Of a stretch of 64,000 bases of DNA, positions 50,833-61,990 are shown in pieces; position 1 is the stretch's first letter; the number at the start of each line of letters is the position of its first letter. A program made the translations under genes and the position numbers. The stretch comes from Bisporella sp. PMI_857 (Eukaryota > Ascomycota > Leotiomycetes > Helotiales > Helotiaceae): positions 124,001-188,000 of the forward strand of contig JAJSPD010000051.1 of assembly GCA_021307315.1 (NCBI GenBank), written 5' to 3'. The notes under the pieces are model-generated. The model did no database searches, was not told where the DNA came from, and saw only the letters and a list, made by a program, of their open reading frames with translations.

Positions 50833-53075
50833 ATGGCCGAGCGACAAGGCCGCGGAGCAACCCGTGGTGATGGCCACAGCTCCATCTCCGGCGTGACGAA
50901 GGACACGCCGCGAAGGAAACCTACAGCGTACGAGACCTACTACGCAGAGGTGGAAGCGTAATAGCAGAAAAATGAAAATGCAAATGCTGATTGGCTCTAG
51001 CTGTCGCCGATGCCATACAAAGAAAATTAAATGCTCTGGCGAGCGGCCCTGCCAGGGCTGTGTCACAGCTGCTGTGGCAGATTCATGCTCTTATTTCATC
51101 AAGGACCGGACTGTCAAAGTTAGCGAAAGGTTTGATCTCTTAATTTACTGTGCTACAACGTGATTAACCGCTGTAGCTATCTACGTCGCCTTCTAGCAGA
51201 TTGTGAGAATGCCAAGCAAAATGCAGCCCAAATCTCGTCGCCTACGATCCAATCAGTGTCTGAAGACATACAAGAATCTCCTACTGAAACAAGTGTTATC
51301 AATCCTCTCATTGAGAATCGCGCTTGGTTTGTCCCTTATTCAGCGGCTGATATCCCAATCTATATTGGAGAGGCGGCATGTACCGCGTTTGCGACTCGTT
51401 TTCGTCAGGCCCTTGATACTTCTTGTAGTCGGAGTGTACATGTCCCAAGAACACATTATGTACCAGATACGCATCTGGCCGCTGACTCGGTCAACCCTAC
51501 TCCATGGCCTAATGAGGTAAAGGCCCGGCTGCTTGTCAAGGTAGCTCTCTCATATGTTGGTCGGTCGTATCATGTCATATTGGCCAGCGCAACATTTGAC
51601 AGATTGGATCATATATATCAAGACCCAACATCTATCACAAACGTTGACACTGGTAAATTCTTTGCATTGTTTGCCCTTGGGGAAGCATATTCAAATAAAT
51701 CAAAGTCGGCAGACAGCTATGAAGTCCCAGGGCTTCCATATTTTATCGTGGCAAGCAAAGTGGTGCAGTTTCTTCCAGAGAGAGCTACTTTGGAATATGT
51801 GGAGATTCTTCTACTTCTTGTAGGTCACGTCTCAAAAGAGCCATAATTTCTTAATTAATAGTTAGTCATTCTATTCCCATATTTTGAATAGACGCCACTC
51901 CGCGTACCACTTTGTCGGCTCAGCTCTGCGGTTAAGCATGACACTCGGTTTGCACCATAACCTACCTCAACATATTACCATTGACCCTACCATTCGTCAA
52001 CACCGTATTCGGATCTGGTGGACGATCTATAACTGTGATCGGATATGGGGCTCCAAACTTGGTCATCCAGCATCGATTCAAGATAGCAGCATTACTGTTG
52101 AACTCCCATCAATGACGGGGCTTGGTGATAAGCAACAAGATAACTTTGCTGACCCTGACTATGCAATTGCCAGTATCGAGCTTTCAAGGATTACAGGTGA
52201 TGTGATATCAAAGGTCTATAGTAGAAACCAGACAGAACCATTCGTGCACAGCGTCAGGACGATTCTGCAAAGCCTGAAGGACTGGATGACCAATCTACCA
52301 GATATGGTCCGGTTACCACACACAGATATCGCTACATCCGCACCCAGGAACATAACCTCTCTACATTTGTCTTTCAATCAGGTAATTCGTTCCCTCCATT
52401 CTTCATTATCGTTTCCCGAGTAATCGAATATTCCAGTGTGTCATCTTGGTAACTCGCCCCGTCCTACTCTACGTTTTAAAACAGTCGCTCCATACCTCTC
52501 CAAGTCTAGACGGCCCACAAACTACAGTAATTACTCCCGCCATCGCCACTCTAGCAGATACCTGCATCCAAACTGCGCGGCATTCCAATGATCTTCAAGC
52601 CCAAGCCTGGATCAATGGTACCCTATCGAGCTTCGGGTATTTTGACTCGCACTACATCTTCTCCTCAGCCATTGTACTCGCCATATCCTCCATACTCGAT
52701 CCCACAGGTACCGATAAACAAGCGTTCGAGACCGCGAGCCAGATCTTGCAAACCCTGGCAGACAACGGGAATCTCTCTGCGGCGCAATTCGTAGCCAATT
52801 TAGAAAGCGTGCAGCAGGCCATTGACTTGTATTTGCAAAATATGTCGAAAGGAGGAACCGAGATGCAGGATCGAAGTCAGAGAGACCGCTTTCTGGGAGG
52901 TACGCAAATGAGTACGGCAAGGACGGCTTTAGATGGTACACCGATACAAGATTTCCTATCGGGTGGAGACGTAACTGTGGACGACTTTGACTTTCTCAAT
53001 CCCTTGGTAGGGTTTGAGGATGAGTCATTCCTTGGACTAGGATTAATGAGTACTGGGAACTCTACTATCCAATAG
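50833..53075 (+). CDS. Zn2Cys6 transcription factor with fungal-specific regulatory domain
   Basis: Five exons join in frame: 50833-50927, 51001-51129, 51177-51819, 51866-52381 and 52437-53075, giving 673 residues. The first splice restores RRKPTACRRCHTKKIKC, the front of the Zn(II)2Cys6 cluster, which continues SGERPCQGCVTAAVADSC. It is followed by the linker and dimerisation segment VKVSESYLRRLLADCEN. The middle domain shows LLLLSFYSHILNRRHSAYHF and GSALRLSMTLGLHHN, the core of the fungal-specific domain, then RIRIWWTIYNCDRIWGSKLG and a later HLSFNQCVILVTRPVLLYVL. The acidic C-terminus (VTVDDFDFLNPLVGFEDES) suits activation. Such proteins bind CGG-type sites and usually regulate neighbouring genes. 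Likely targets are the hydrolase and the MFS gene. Confidence 0.95.
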
Positions 53076-53301
53076 AAAATGTTTGATGCGGACGAAGAAT
53101 AGCATTTAGTAGTACTTGGAAGGGAGACAAATGCTAGCAAAGCTCAAATGGCTTATTAGAGATGCAATAGGGTGACTTTTTAACGTCTATCTACCCAGGA
53201 CTAGCCCGTCTAGTTTTCTATACCATCCTTGATTATTTACTTATTCTCCATATTCCTTATTTTTCTACCAAATATGTCTTTCTAACGTGTTTACAGCCTA
53301 A

Positions 53302-54613
53302 TTACTGACTGTTCTTCTCCATCCACCATTCCTGCATTTCTTGACCCCGCTGAGCAACGATCATTGTGCAACCACTGCCCACAAGAACAAGGGCAACGCC
53401 TGGGAAATTATTTAGCAACGCAAGTCTTAGACTTTTCGACCAAAATGAAACTTACTAATCGTACATGCAGACCCAATTCCAACTGATTCTATGAGTGGGA
53501 CGATAGATGCACTTCCTGCAGCAGCAAAGGCATACTGTACTAGGTATTTACCGCCATGACTTGAGATCGTAGCAGAGGAAGAACTTCTGCTTTCGTATAA
53601 GCGATGTAACTTTTCATATCACTGTGACCAACAAGAACCAGCACAAATAACATGCAGAACTAAGACAAGATGTCTTACCGGCAGAGTAGGTGTTGAGACA
53701 ATTGAAGGAAGCCATAAGTCCAAATCCCGTCACAAAGATGGATACAACTGCGAGCGGAATACCTCCAACGGATTTCTGTAACGCCCAGCCATAGATGAGG
53801 AACGCGACCGTGGCGATGAAGAACCCGGCCACGCTAGCGTTGAGACGGTCCTGGGGAAGACGGAATCCGCGCGATGCAGTATATCGACGGACGGCATTGT
53901 CTGAGAATTTACCCCAAAATAGTGTGCCTACGAGAAATCCGGCGCCAGGGGCAAGGTAGAAAAGTGAAGGAGTGAGGGATGATGGGGCTGCGATACCGGT
54001 AAAAATGGGAAGGTTTCTTGGAGACGCGAGAAGGGAATATTGAACCCAGCCTAGGAAACCACAGGTTAAGTTCTATATAAGATAAGTAAGTGTACATGAT
54101 TTCCTAAAGAGAAGAGGGGCAGATGTGGGGTTGTGACTTACAGTAAGAAGGATGTTGGGATACATGACTAGACTTAGAGTAGGGAGGGGATTGAAGAGCT
54201 TGAGGGAGGCAATACTCGGTGTCGAATCTCGTGATTTGAGTGGTGGACTTAGAGTTGATGGTATGAAGAGAATAGACAGAATCAGGCCGAACGCTGCCAT
54301 GATAGCTTGAAGCCAAAATATGGAGCGCCAGGTGGAAAAGGTGACCATTATACCGCCGAGTAATGGACCTAGAATTCTGTTAGCAAGAGGCGATTTACCT
54401 GGGAAAAGACTGACCCACCTAAAGCAGGAGATACTGTTGTGCCAGCCATGAAGAATCCTACTGCCGTTCCCCGATTAACCTGAGAAGTAGTTCGTTAACC
54501 ATAGAAATTAAGCTGGGCAGGTAGAGAAACGCACTGGATCAAAGATATCCGCGATCATTGTCTGTCCCGCAACATTAAACAAGGAAGTTTCGAACCCAGC
54601 CAGCACCCTCATT
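53302..54613 (-). pseudogene. MFS transporter, 5'-truncated next to an inserted element
   Basis: Most of a multidrug-type major facilitator gene can be read. Exons are 54535-54612 (RVLAGFETSLFNVAGQTMIA), 54419-54479 (RGTAVGFFMAGTTVSPALG), 54142-54368 (PLLGGIMVTFSTWRSIFWLQ), 53679-54072 (GFLGWVQYSLLASPR, LVGTLFWGKFSDNAVRRY), about 53580 down to 53456 (GKYLVQYAFAAAGSASIVPL) and 53302-53399 (VALVLVGSGCTMIVAQRG), ending in a stop. The first helices, roughly 120-150 residues, are missing: coding sequence stops where the element at 54616 begins, and no MFS N-terminus is visible beyond its far end at 55751. One splice around 53580-53680 cannot be placed cleanly, a further sign of decay. An ATG happens to fall at the junction (54610-54612), but a half-transporter would not be expected to work. 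Confidence 0.8.
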
Positions 54614-54615
54614 TA

Positions 54616-55751
54616 GACTGCGAACTGGGGTCCCACGGGGCGGGTTTTCACCTACTTGACCCCACCCATCGGGGTCCCACCCCATGGGGTGGGGTTTATC
54701 AAAAGCTTTTACCCCGACCCGCGGGGTTTTAGCAACCCGCCAAGAACCCAGAAATGTATTAACACGTGATATTAGTAAGCAACAGTAGTAAAAGTTTTAA
54801 GAATTTAAAGCTATAAAACATTTAAAAAAAAACAAATTAAACACACGTTAAACATTTTTGTAATTTTTTTGTATATATAATCACGTGTTATATACGTACT
54901 GTAACGTTTTGCATTTTGCCCATTTATTTTTTGTTTTTGAAATTTGAGATTTTGAACTTTTAAACTTTACTTTACGTTTTCGCAAAGCGGAAAAAAGCTT
55001 TCCGCGAGCCGAATAAAATAAAGTCTATTGATTAGTTCGTTAAACGTAGCGTGTATTAAGTTTTATTAATCTTTATACTAATATAGTTAGTAATGTAGAT
55101 CATTTACTTGGCGTAATTTTAATACGATTCTGTAACAGTCAGCCGAAGGGCTTTCAGCTGTAGAACTTTCAGGGCTGCAAGCGGCACGCTCCGCCTATGG
55201 CCAGCTACGGGCTTACAGCTACAGCAGCTACAGGCTTCTAGCTCTAGCAGCTCTAGCAGCCACAGGCTCACAGCTACAACAGCTACAGCAGCTACAGGCT
55301 TCCAGCTACAGCAGTTCCAGCAGCCACAGGCTTCCAGCTACAACAGCTCCAGCAGCCACAGGCTTACAGCTACAGCACAGTGAAAGATATAAGGAACAGC
55401 TAGAGCTTTCTGAACAAGGCAAGCTTGAGTTTTCCTTTCTATGTTAGACTTACAAGCATACTTCTAATATCAATTCATCACTATTGCAATTACATCGCTA
55501 GCCACTATCCTTATCTGTTATATTGCAAATCCCTCCTGCTGCCCTCTATTTGTTACAGATTCGTTTAAAGTGTTATCACGTGTACTATAATTTTGTATTA
55601 CTAAGTGATTTTTATTAAAGTCCCATCGGGGTCCCGCGGGTCGGGGGCAAAATACATAACCCACCCCATGGGGCGTCGAGACTAGATGCCCCAACCCACG
55701 GGGTCCCATGGGTTGGGGACCCCGCCCCGCCCCGTGGGTTTCTGCGCAGTC
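54616..55751. mobile_element. Non-autonomous inverted-repeat element, 1136 bases, flanked by TA
   Basis: The ends GACTGCG and CGCAGTC are inverted and each is flanked by TA (54614-54615 and 55752-55753), as expected for a TA target duplication. Just inside, both ends carry about 100 bases of GC-rich, partly palindromic sequence built from GGGGTCCCA, CCCCATGGGG and CCCGACCCGCGGG strings in inverse order. The interior is AT-rich (about 54760-55140), followed by CAGCTACAG repeats. No transposase frame is visible, so it would depend on an enzyme supplied elsewhere. It abuts the truncated MFS gene. Calling it a MITE-like or foldback element is inference from structure. Confidence 0.75.
55195..55382 (+). 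repeat. CAGCTACAG-type imperfect tandem repeats inside the element
   Basis: Variants of CAGCTACAGCAGCTACAGG and CAGCCACAGGCTTCCAGC recur for about 190 bases, with units of 9-12 bases assembled into a longer period near 40. Such internal minisatellites occur in some fungal non-autonomous elements. Confidence 0.8.
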
Positions 55752-55753
55752 TA

Positions 55754-57057
55754 ATTGGGAGAGGTATTTAAACATGAACACATCATATCATGAGTGGAGT
55801 GTGTCTCTTAACATTATCATACAACTCATGCCAGGGATTAAAGAGCTTCTAGTAGATTCGGTGATTTTGGTGAAGCGCCGTGGTGACTAGACAAGTTCCC
55901 CGACACAAGATACACAGCTCTCTGGGCTGAGAAATAAGGGGCCGATCTTAGCACTAAGTGCCAACCCTTAATCCATTCACTATAATTAATTCCTAACGTT
56001 GAGCATTTTAGATAGAAAGGGAAGTCAATTTACTCTTTAAAAAATCTACGAAATTGTCTCAAAGTTAGTTAAACATTGACGGGCATATAATATACCAAAA
56101 AAGTAACAACCGTGTTAAAATCCGACCCTTGTTTCGTAGCCGGAGAAACCAGTTTCAATCTTACTTTCTTTCGAATCATTGTTGTGTTATAAGTTCAATT
56201 GTCCATCCTTATTAGGCGATGGATATTTAAGGCTCAGGGTCACAGGGAAGACGGGCTCAGTAAAGTAGACCGGACCGGTGTCAAATTGTAGGATGAACAT
56301 TAGGATTGAGCGCAACTCTTAATATCACTTCAACGCTTCATTCAGTCCAGTCCCGTCATCTAGTCAAGGGAATAGAAATGAGAAGCGACTTTTGGTACTA
56401 ACATTATTTTCTATGATAGTAGCAGCCTAGCTTAATCCGGTTCCCATCCAGCAACAGGAAATTAGGGTTGCGTATCTGGAGCAAGAGGCTTGTCCAATCC
56501 ACCACCACTACATACATCAAAACAGTCATAGGAACTCAGAAGATTGTTGATGAACTAAAGGCCAATGGTATTCTCGGCTGCAGACATAATTGCCTCAATA
56601 TTCTTGGATGTGCCCAGAACTTGTAGTTGAATTTAACGTTGAGCTAATAAGTTTTCGTTCTCAGGTGAGTTGCCACTCTTGATGACCACATAAGCCTCTA
56701 ACTCCTATCAAAGTTCAATGCCTCTCGCATCAACACGGTCCTATCATTGCGTGTGCGGAGACCGACAACATCGCCGACGACAACCATGCGCGACTCGGCT
56801 CTTGATAACGCAACTCAATTTCGACCAGGAATGTTTGTAAAACCAGGTTTAGTAGTACGGACGCAATCAAGAAATATGATCGAGCCTTGGTCACCCTATA
56901 CAGAATCCGTGGTAAGGATTCGAATTAAACTAGAATGTAATTTCGGATTTCCCTCATCCGCTTTCAATCGCAATTTGGTATATTTCTTGAGATCTTGGTA
57001 TTGTGGATTCTTGGGAGCATTCTAGAGGATGCTTATGAACTACTACATTAGCGTCAG
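55754..57057. other. Gene-poor interval right of the element
   Basis: No intact gene. A 92-codon plus-strand frame at 56747-57025 (ATQFRPGMFVKPGLVVRTQS) may be a relic. Its end overlaps short sequences repeated near 59836 and 60472. Confidence 0.4.
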
Positions 57058-57255
57058 CGATCTATCTAGTACATCGAACTTTGGAGGTAGAAGAACTAGG
57101 TACCGGCTCCGGCAATGTATTTAGCCCCAAGGGTCAAGTTAGGAGTCCTTTACTCTCAAATTTCTGTTTCCAGATGATAATTTGTCGATTAGAATCTTTC
57201 TTGGAGCTCAAGGAGTCTGATGAGATAAAAACTTTAGATATATCTTTAAATGTCT
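57058..57255 (+). repeat. Dispersed repeat, copy 2
   Basis: Diverged counterpart of 43852-44230, same strand. The sequence just before it (56976-57030) also matches 59836-59857 (GTATATTTCTTGAGATCTTGG) and 60472-60500 (GGTTCTTGGGCAGCATTTTAGA), so at least three fragments of one family lie in the right-hand 21 kb. Confidence 0.6.
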
Positions 57256-57615
57256 GGGAAGCTTACTGATGTAATACAACAGCCTTTGTAAACCAATAAG
57301 AACAGTCAGGTCCTAATATTTCGTAGCGAGAGCTGGGACCTAGGCTTATATAGCATGAAATAACAACCAACGTGCAACAACGCAAAATAAGGTAATGGAA
57401 TATGATATTTGATCAAATTTCAAATCGAAATTAGAAATCAGCTATTAGTTTCAAAAAATAGCGCTGTATCCAGTACCAACTTCGGTCTGATTCTTTCGGA
57501 ACTTTCACGGATCTGCCTTCTTGACGGGGTTTCAAACTTGCGCTCAAACACAAACCCAGATGGTGTTGCCAGGTATTAAAGGAGATTTTCAATATTTCCA
57601 ATGGGGCTACAAAGA
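57256..57615. other. Short gene-free interval
   Basis: About 360 bases between repeat copy 2 and the pseudogene. AT-rich, nothing recognised. Confidence 0.4.
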
Positions 57616-59054
57616 ATGTCTATATTAGCAGCGGTGTCGACTGTGCCTAGATTGCTGCTGTCGCACATTGGCTCCTCGGATTGTCTATTGCCATCCTAGA
57701 CCCCTCTGGGAACATTGTATATCGACCCGGAAATTTGAAGAAAATCGCCAAACAAGATGTCCAGGTTATCATCTGCTACGGCCCTGAAGATCCCCCGGAT
57801 CTTCTTACAGTCACCCGAAAGAGCTATACCCTTCCTGATGGTCACCGTCTTTTCTTTAAGCCACCGGAACTTGAGAATGAAATTCTTACTCTTGGAAGGC
57901 TAGAATGGCCAACCTGTTTGTGCGACACATTCAGAAAGCCTATGAGAACACTGCTTATCTCTATGGCCCTCAAACTGGTGCGTATCTTGGATCGGTGGCT
58001 CGAATTATTGAACGTATTGCCTGCGACTCGGACACAAAAGTTTTATCCACACAGATTTATGACACCTGGCATTCTACCGCACAAGCAAAAGCTCCCGTGA
58101 GCTCTGGACGTCAATTCTTTCTGAAAGCACGAGACTTATTGCCCGAATTGCGTAAAGCACCAAGCCTCTTAACCACAATGGAGAGCATGATTCAGGAGTC
58201 TCCAGAAGTTGCTATCAGAGAGTTCGTGGAGTCAAGCAGTTCTATTTACGCAATCTGCAAATGCAGCTTCTGCAATGATAGAACTGGGCGACAGGAGAAT
58301 TCTCACATATCTGAGAGAGACGAGCCGTTTTGCTTTGGCCTCCTTATCGAAGTTATATGCAGCCTCGTCAGACTATCATCCTTGATAGTCTTCCATGAAA
58401 ACCTCTCCGTTAGCCCAACATTTGCAGGTTTAGAGAGAATGTATCATGATCGCAGAGCCTTATCAATTGTTAAAAATAAGGGTACTTATGATCCTGTTAT
58501 GGGGGGGTTCTTGACTACATGGGACTCAAAATCTCTTCTATTCCAAGTCCGACAGCTTTTTACTGGACGCACAGAAGAAAACAACGGAGCAAGTGCGATT
58601 GAAGATGTGTCCGCGATTGTGGTGGACGGACTCTGCTTCTATCTGCGAACTCTGTGAAATCTCAGCTGAGCCTGAGCGAGCTTGTTCAGTACATATCGTA
58701 CCAGGACGCATCGAGTGGAACGGCCATTTGTACAGCCAGGTTCGAGACGCCATTAGAGGTGTAGATTACCAAGATATCAACCACTCATCAGAATGGTTAA
58801 GCACGGGAAGCAGTTTAGTCAAGAACTATAACCTCTTGTGCGACTCTTCCACGGGAAATTTGGCTGTTGATTTGCAAATTGACGGGGCTCTGCCGGTGAC
58901 GGACAGCATTGTAGCCAGGTGGCATATTATACCGGAAGTTATTAAGCGTGTGCAACTTACATATACTACGGCGTGGATAGGTCCGCAGTTCATCGCGAGA
59001 CAGCTGGCGATGGCATGGATTGGTAAGGACTGTAAGTCATCCCTCAATAGTTAA
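57616..59054 (+). pseudogene. Frameshifted gene of an unnamed fungal family, about 470 codons
   Basis: Strong protein-like sequence runs through three frames. An opening MSILAAVSTVPRLLLSHIGS leads, after a frame change or missed intron near 57683, to AILDPSGNIVYRPGNLKK and GRLEWPTCLCDTFRK. A one-base loss near 57937 (AGAAAG-CCTATG) moves the frame to AYENTAYLYGPQTGAYLGSV, FFLKARDLLPELRKAPSLL, CFGLLIEVICSLVRLSSLIV and DVSAIVVDGLCFYLRTL, ending at a stop (about 58655). The next frame continues CEISAEPERACSVHIVPGRI and EWNGHLYSQVRDAIRG to a stop at 59054, consistent with a further two-base loss. The pieces run on so naturally across both breaks that the damage must be recent. I do not know the family's function. 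Confidence 0.75.
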
Positions 59055-60904
59055 GTCCGCCCTGATGTTGATAGATTTCCCTAGTTCGTTTGTCTCGCCA
59101 AATATGAGGTTAGAGGTTACCAAGTATAGTACATTTTCTACCTATTAAAGCATAAGTAAATACTTAAACAGCAGTATCTACAAGAAGTGTTCCAGTTTTC
59201 AACTTTCCGCTCAAGTGGTTGGTTCCACATAGATAACTTTCTCTCCCTGTTAATAGAATACTGTATTATACCAATTCTGAAGAGCTGCTTGTGTGATACT
59301 CTAGCACATTAGCCCACGCCCTGTCTGAAGTCACTCTCTAACTAAAATCGTTTCTCGCCTATCCCAAAGTCAACAATCATAGCCCTCAAAATGCTATTGT
59401 TTTGTGGACCCCATGAACAGCGGCCGGGCATCAAAGAACCCGAGCAACGTTGGTTCGCGTAGCGTATCTACAGCTTTGCGAAATAGTAAGTCACCTATTT
59501 CCCTATAATTAAAGCCAAAAAAAAACCCCAACTTCCTCGTTTTTAGTGCATGTTCAACTTGGCGGACATTATCCGCCAACGTCTACCACAATAACAATAA
59601 ACTGCTTTACAAGTGGGGAAACCGATCTTTGACTGGGATTAATTTGAGATTGCTACGCTATTCCTTCTCACGAAGTTGCAATTTCATAGACGACCAGTTA
59701 TGTTAATGTATAGGCATAAAGGTGATTTCCTAGGTCAGAAATGCAGCCTTGATCTTCGTCAAGTAGGGGAGCCTGTGTTGCTAGCTGTCACACCAATGTT
59801 ATGCTGCGTCGGATTGTATCCTTCAATTGTAATTCAGTATATTTCTTGAGATCTTGGAATTGTTCCTTAGACAGAATGTATCAACCACTAGTCTTAAGTT
59901 AGTGATGTTGTGTCAGAATTAGATATAACCAACCTCACTAGGATATTGAGGATCCTCAACGGTGGCTATTTTACCACTCATCTCAGGAAGATCAAATCGA
60001 GTGTTTCTTCCACTCTTGCTGGTCTAGTAAGCACTAACTATTAACGAAGCTGTGAGTCGTTTTGACAGCTACGAGGTCTCCTTGCTTCGCGTCTGTCTTA
60101 ATCGAATCGTTGTCGAGGTGGTTACATGTTGAGTGTTGTTGAATCAGTAGTTATTAGGCACATTGTCTCTTCTAATAGGTCCTCCTTCGTAATTTTAACA
60201 CCGATAGACCGATTTCGCCCACGATTTGAGACTGCGTGGAATTTTCTTGCGTCTCATTATCCTCCACACACTGTTGACTCTTTGATTTCACTTCTGCTTA
60301 TTATCCCCTAATAGACCCCCATTTATATACTAGAAGAATTTGTTTCCAAATCCGTCAAGCTTGTTGCCACGAGGAAAATTTAGATTTTGTGCCCACACAT
60401 CAACTTTGGCGCGTTTCGCTTCTATAAACTCAACGCTGGAATATCGATATTGATGGGAAGATGCGCTCAGAATTGTTGGTTCTTGGGCAGCATTTTAGAC
60501 AGCACTAGAGACTTTGCCGGTTTCATTTGTATGATCCTGAGACTGAGCTTCATTATCAGTGAAATTATCATCTTCAAACTGTCCTTCATCTTCATCTGCA
60601 GGATGATTACGCTCGTACTCCTTAATTTCAAGATAAAAAATATAATCCTTTTCCGTCTATAACGTATGTAAGCGGACGGATTGACAGGAGCGCGAAGACT
60701 CGCTGTTCTTTGTGTTGCGCCGTGCTTCCTCTGGAGACTTGAGTATATTCTGCACCAAGATGTGTACCACTTAGTTGGTAGCTACCACAAAAAGTACACA
60801 CTTCTTGATGTTGGCAATTTGATTGGATGTGATAAGACTTGCATCTAGGTAGAATGACATCCCCATGCTAGGGAACCCAAGATAATCGCGAATGGAGAGG
60901 ACTA
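59055..60904. other. Gene-poor interval, about 1.8 kb
   Basis: No supported gene. It contains repeat fragments at 59836-59857 and 60472-60500 and otherwise AT-rich sequence. The 91-codon frame at 60387-60662 is hydrophobic (LSFIISEIIIFKLSFIFIC) from base composition and overlaps a repeat fragment. Confidence 0.4.
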
Positions 60905-61619
60905 CAGTCGAACCTGAATATTTCGGAACTCCTTATATCGGACAGATAGCATGAAACGCTCGATTTTTGGCTGGGTATATCGGAATCCTTTTTATTTCGG
61001 GATCGGAATGAAGTACTAGGAATTTTAGTGCATTCCGATATAAAGTTGGAATAAAGCCAGGCATTTAATTCGAGATTAATAAGTAATTATAAAAGTAGAA
61101 ACTCTCGAGTACTGTTTTCTGAGTCTTTTTTACTTTTGTGTACTTTTTTTTAACGTTTATTCAATGCTTTCTTGTCGAAATCGCGTAGTTAGCTTTCGGA
61201 GCCGCCGAATAGGTTTACAAACAGAAAGTAAAAAAAAGCGCTATAATCTTTTTAACGAAAAGAAATACACTTTACGCGCGTAGTATTTTGACTTAAATTA
61301 TTTCGGAAAAGGACTTTACGGCACTAAAACCTTTAAAAATTGTAGCAATTAGTAGAAAAGCAAGTACAATTTAAGTAGAAAAGTGCTAAGCAAACTGATT
61401 TTAAAGCTTATTTTTTAAGGCTAAAAATTAAGAAAAAATAGTGATGCTTTTAGTTATTTAATTGGTTGAACTGCAGACAATTTTGGTGTATTTACTACCG
61501 AGGATAGCTTCAAGGAATCAATATATTGTTGCTTACATAATACCTCTTTACATCGGAAACCTCTATATATCGGAATTTAGGCATGGAACCGAGAGTTCCG
61601 AAATATCCAGGTTTGACTG
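60905..61619. mobile_element. Tc1/mariner-like MITE, 715 bases, TA target duplication
   Basis: The left end CAGTCGAACCTGAATATTTC is the near-perfect inverse of the right end (CAGTCAAACCTGGATATTTC in reverse complement), followed by CGGAACTC in both. Inverted similarity continues with ATATCGGA/CGATATA strings for about 80 bases. TA flanks both ends (60903-60904 and 61620-61621). The TIR resembles pogo/Fot1-type Tc1/mariner elements of filamentous fungi. The interior has no transposase frame, so this is a deletion derivative or MITE. Confidence 0.88.
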
Positions 61620-61621
61620 TA

Positions 61622-61990
61622 GCTGTAGACAACTATGCTGCGATCCAGTGTCTAGAGCTCTTCCGCATTCTAAGCGGAGATATTTCCCCAGGAGTGACCG
61701 GCATCGCAAGTGTTGGGGTCTTTAAGGCTATTGAGACTTGTAGGGCCTAGTTCTGAGCTCTTTGTCTTCAGTAGTTTGCAAGCTTTCCCTTCATAATACA
61801 GTTGAAAGGGGTCGATATTGGTGGCTGCATATTATAGTTATTCGCGGTCATAGGATCTGTAGAGCCTCAGGCACCAAGGCGCCTACGCCAGGACGGATAC
61901 TATACATAGCTAGCTGCCCCTCGTGCCTTTGAGAGAATTGGACGTTATATTCATGCTTTCCCTATCCTACTGCTTTCCATACGTATGGTA
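61622..61990. other. Short interval between MITE and STAND gene
   Basis: About 370 bases, the 3' flank of the leftward NACHT-type gene. No other content seen. Confidence 0.45.

Noticed and set aside
55195..55382. CRISPR-like array
   Set aside because: Imperfect units of 9-12 bases with no unique spacers, inside an inverted-repeat element of a eukaryotic genome; it is a minisatellite.
55518..55781. Minus-strand frame crossing the right end of the 1.1 kb element
   Set aside because: Gly/Pro/Arg-rich translation of the GC-rich palindromic end; composition alone explains the open frame.
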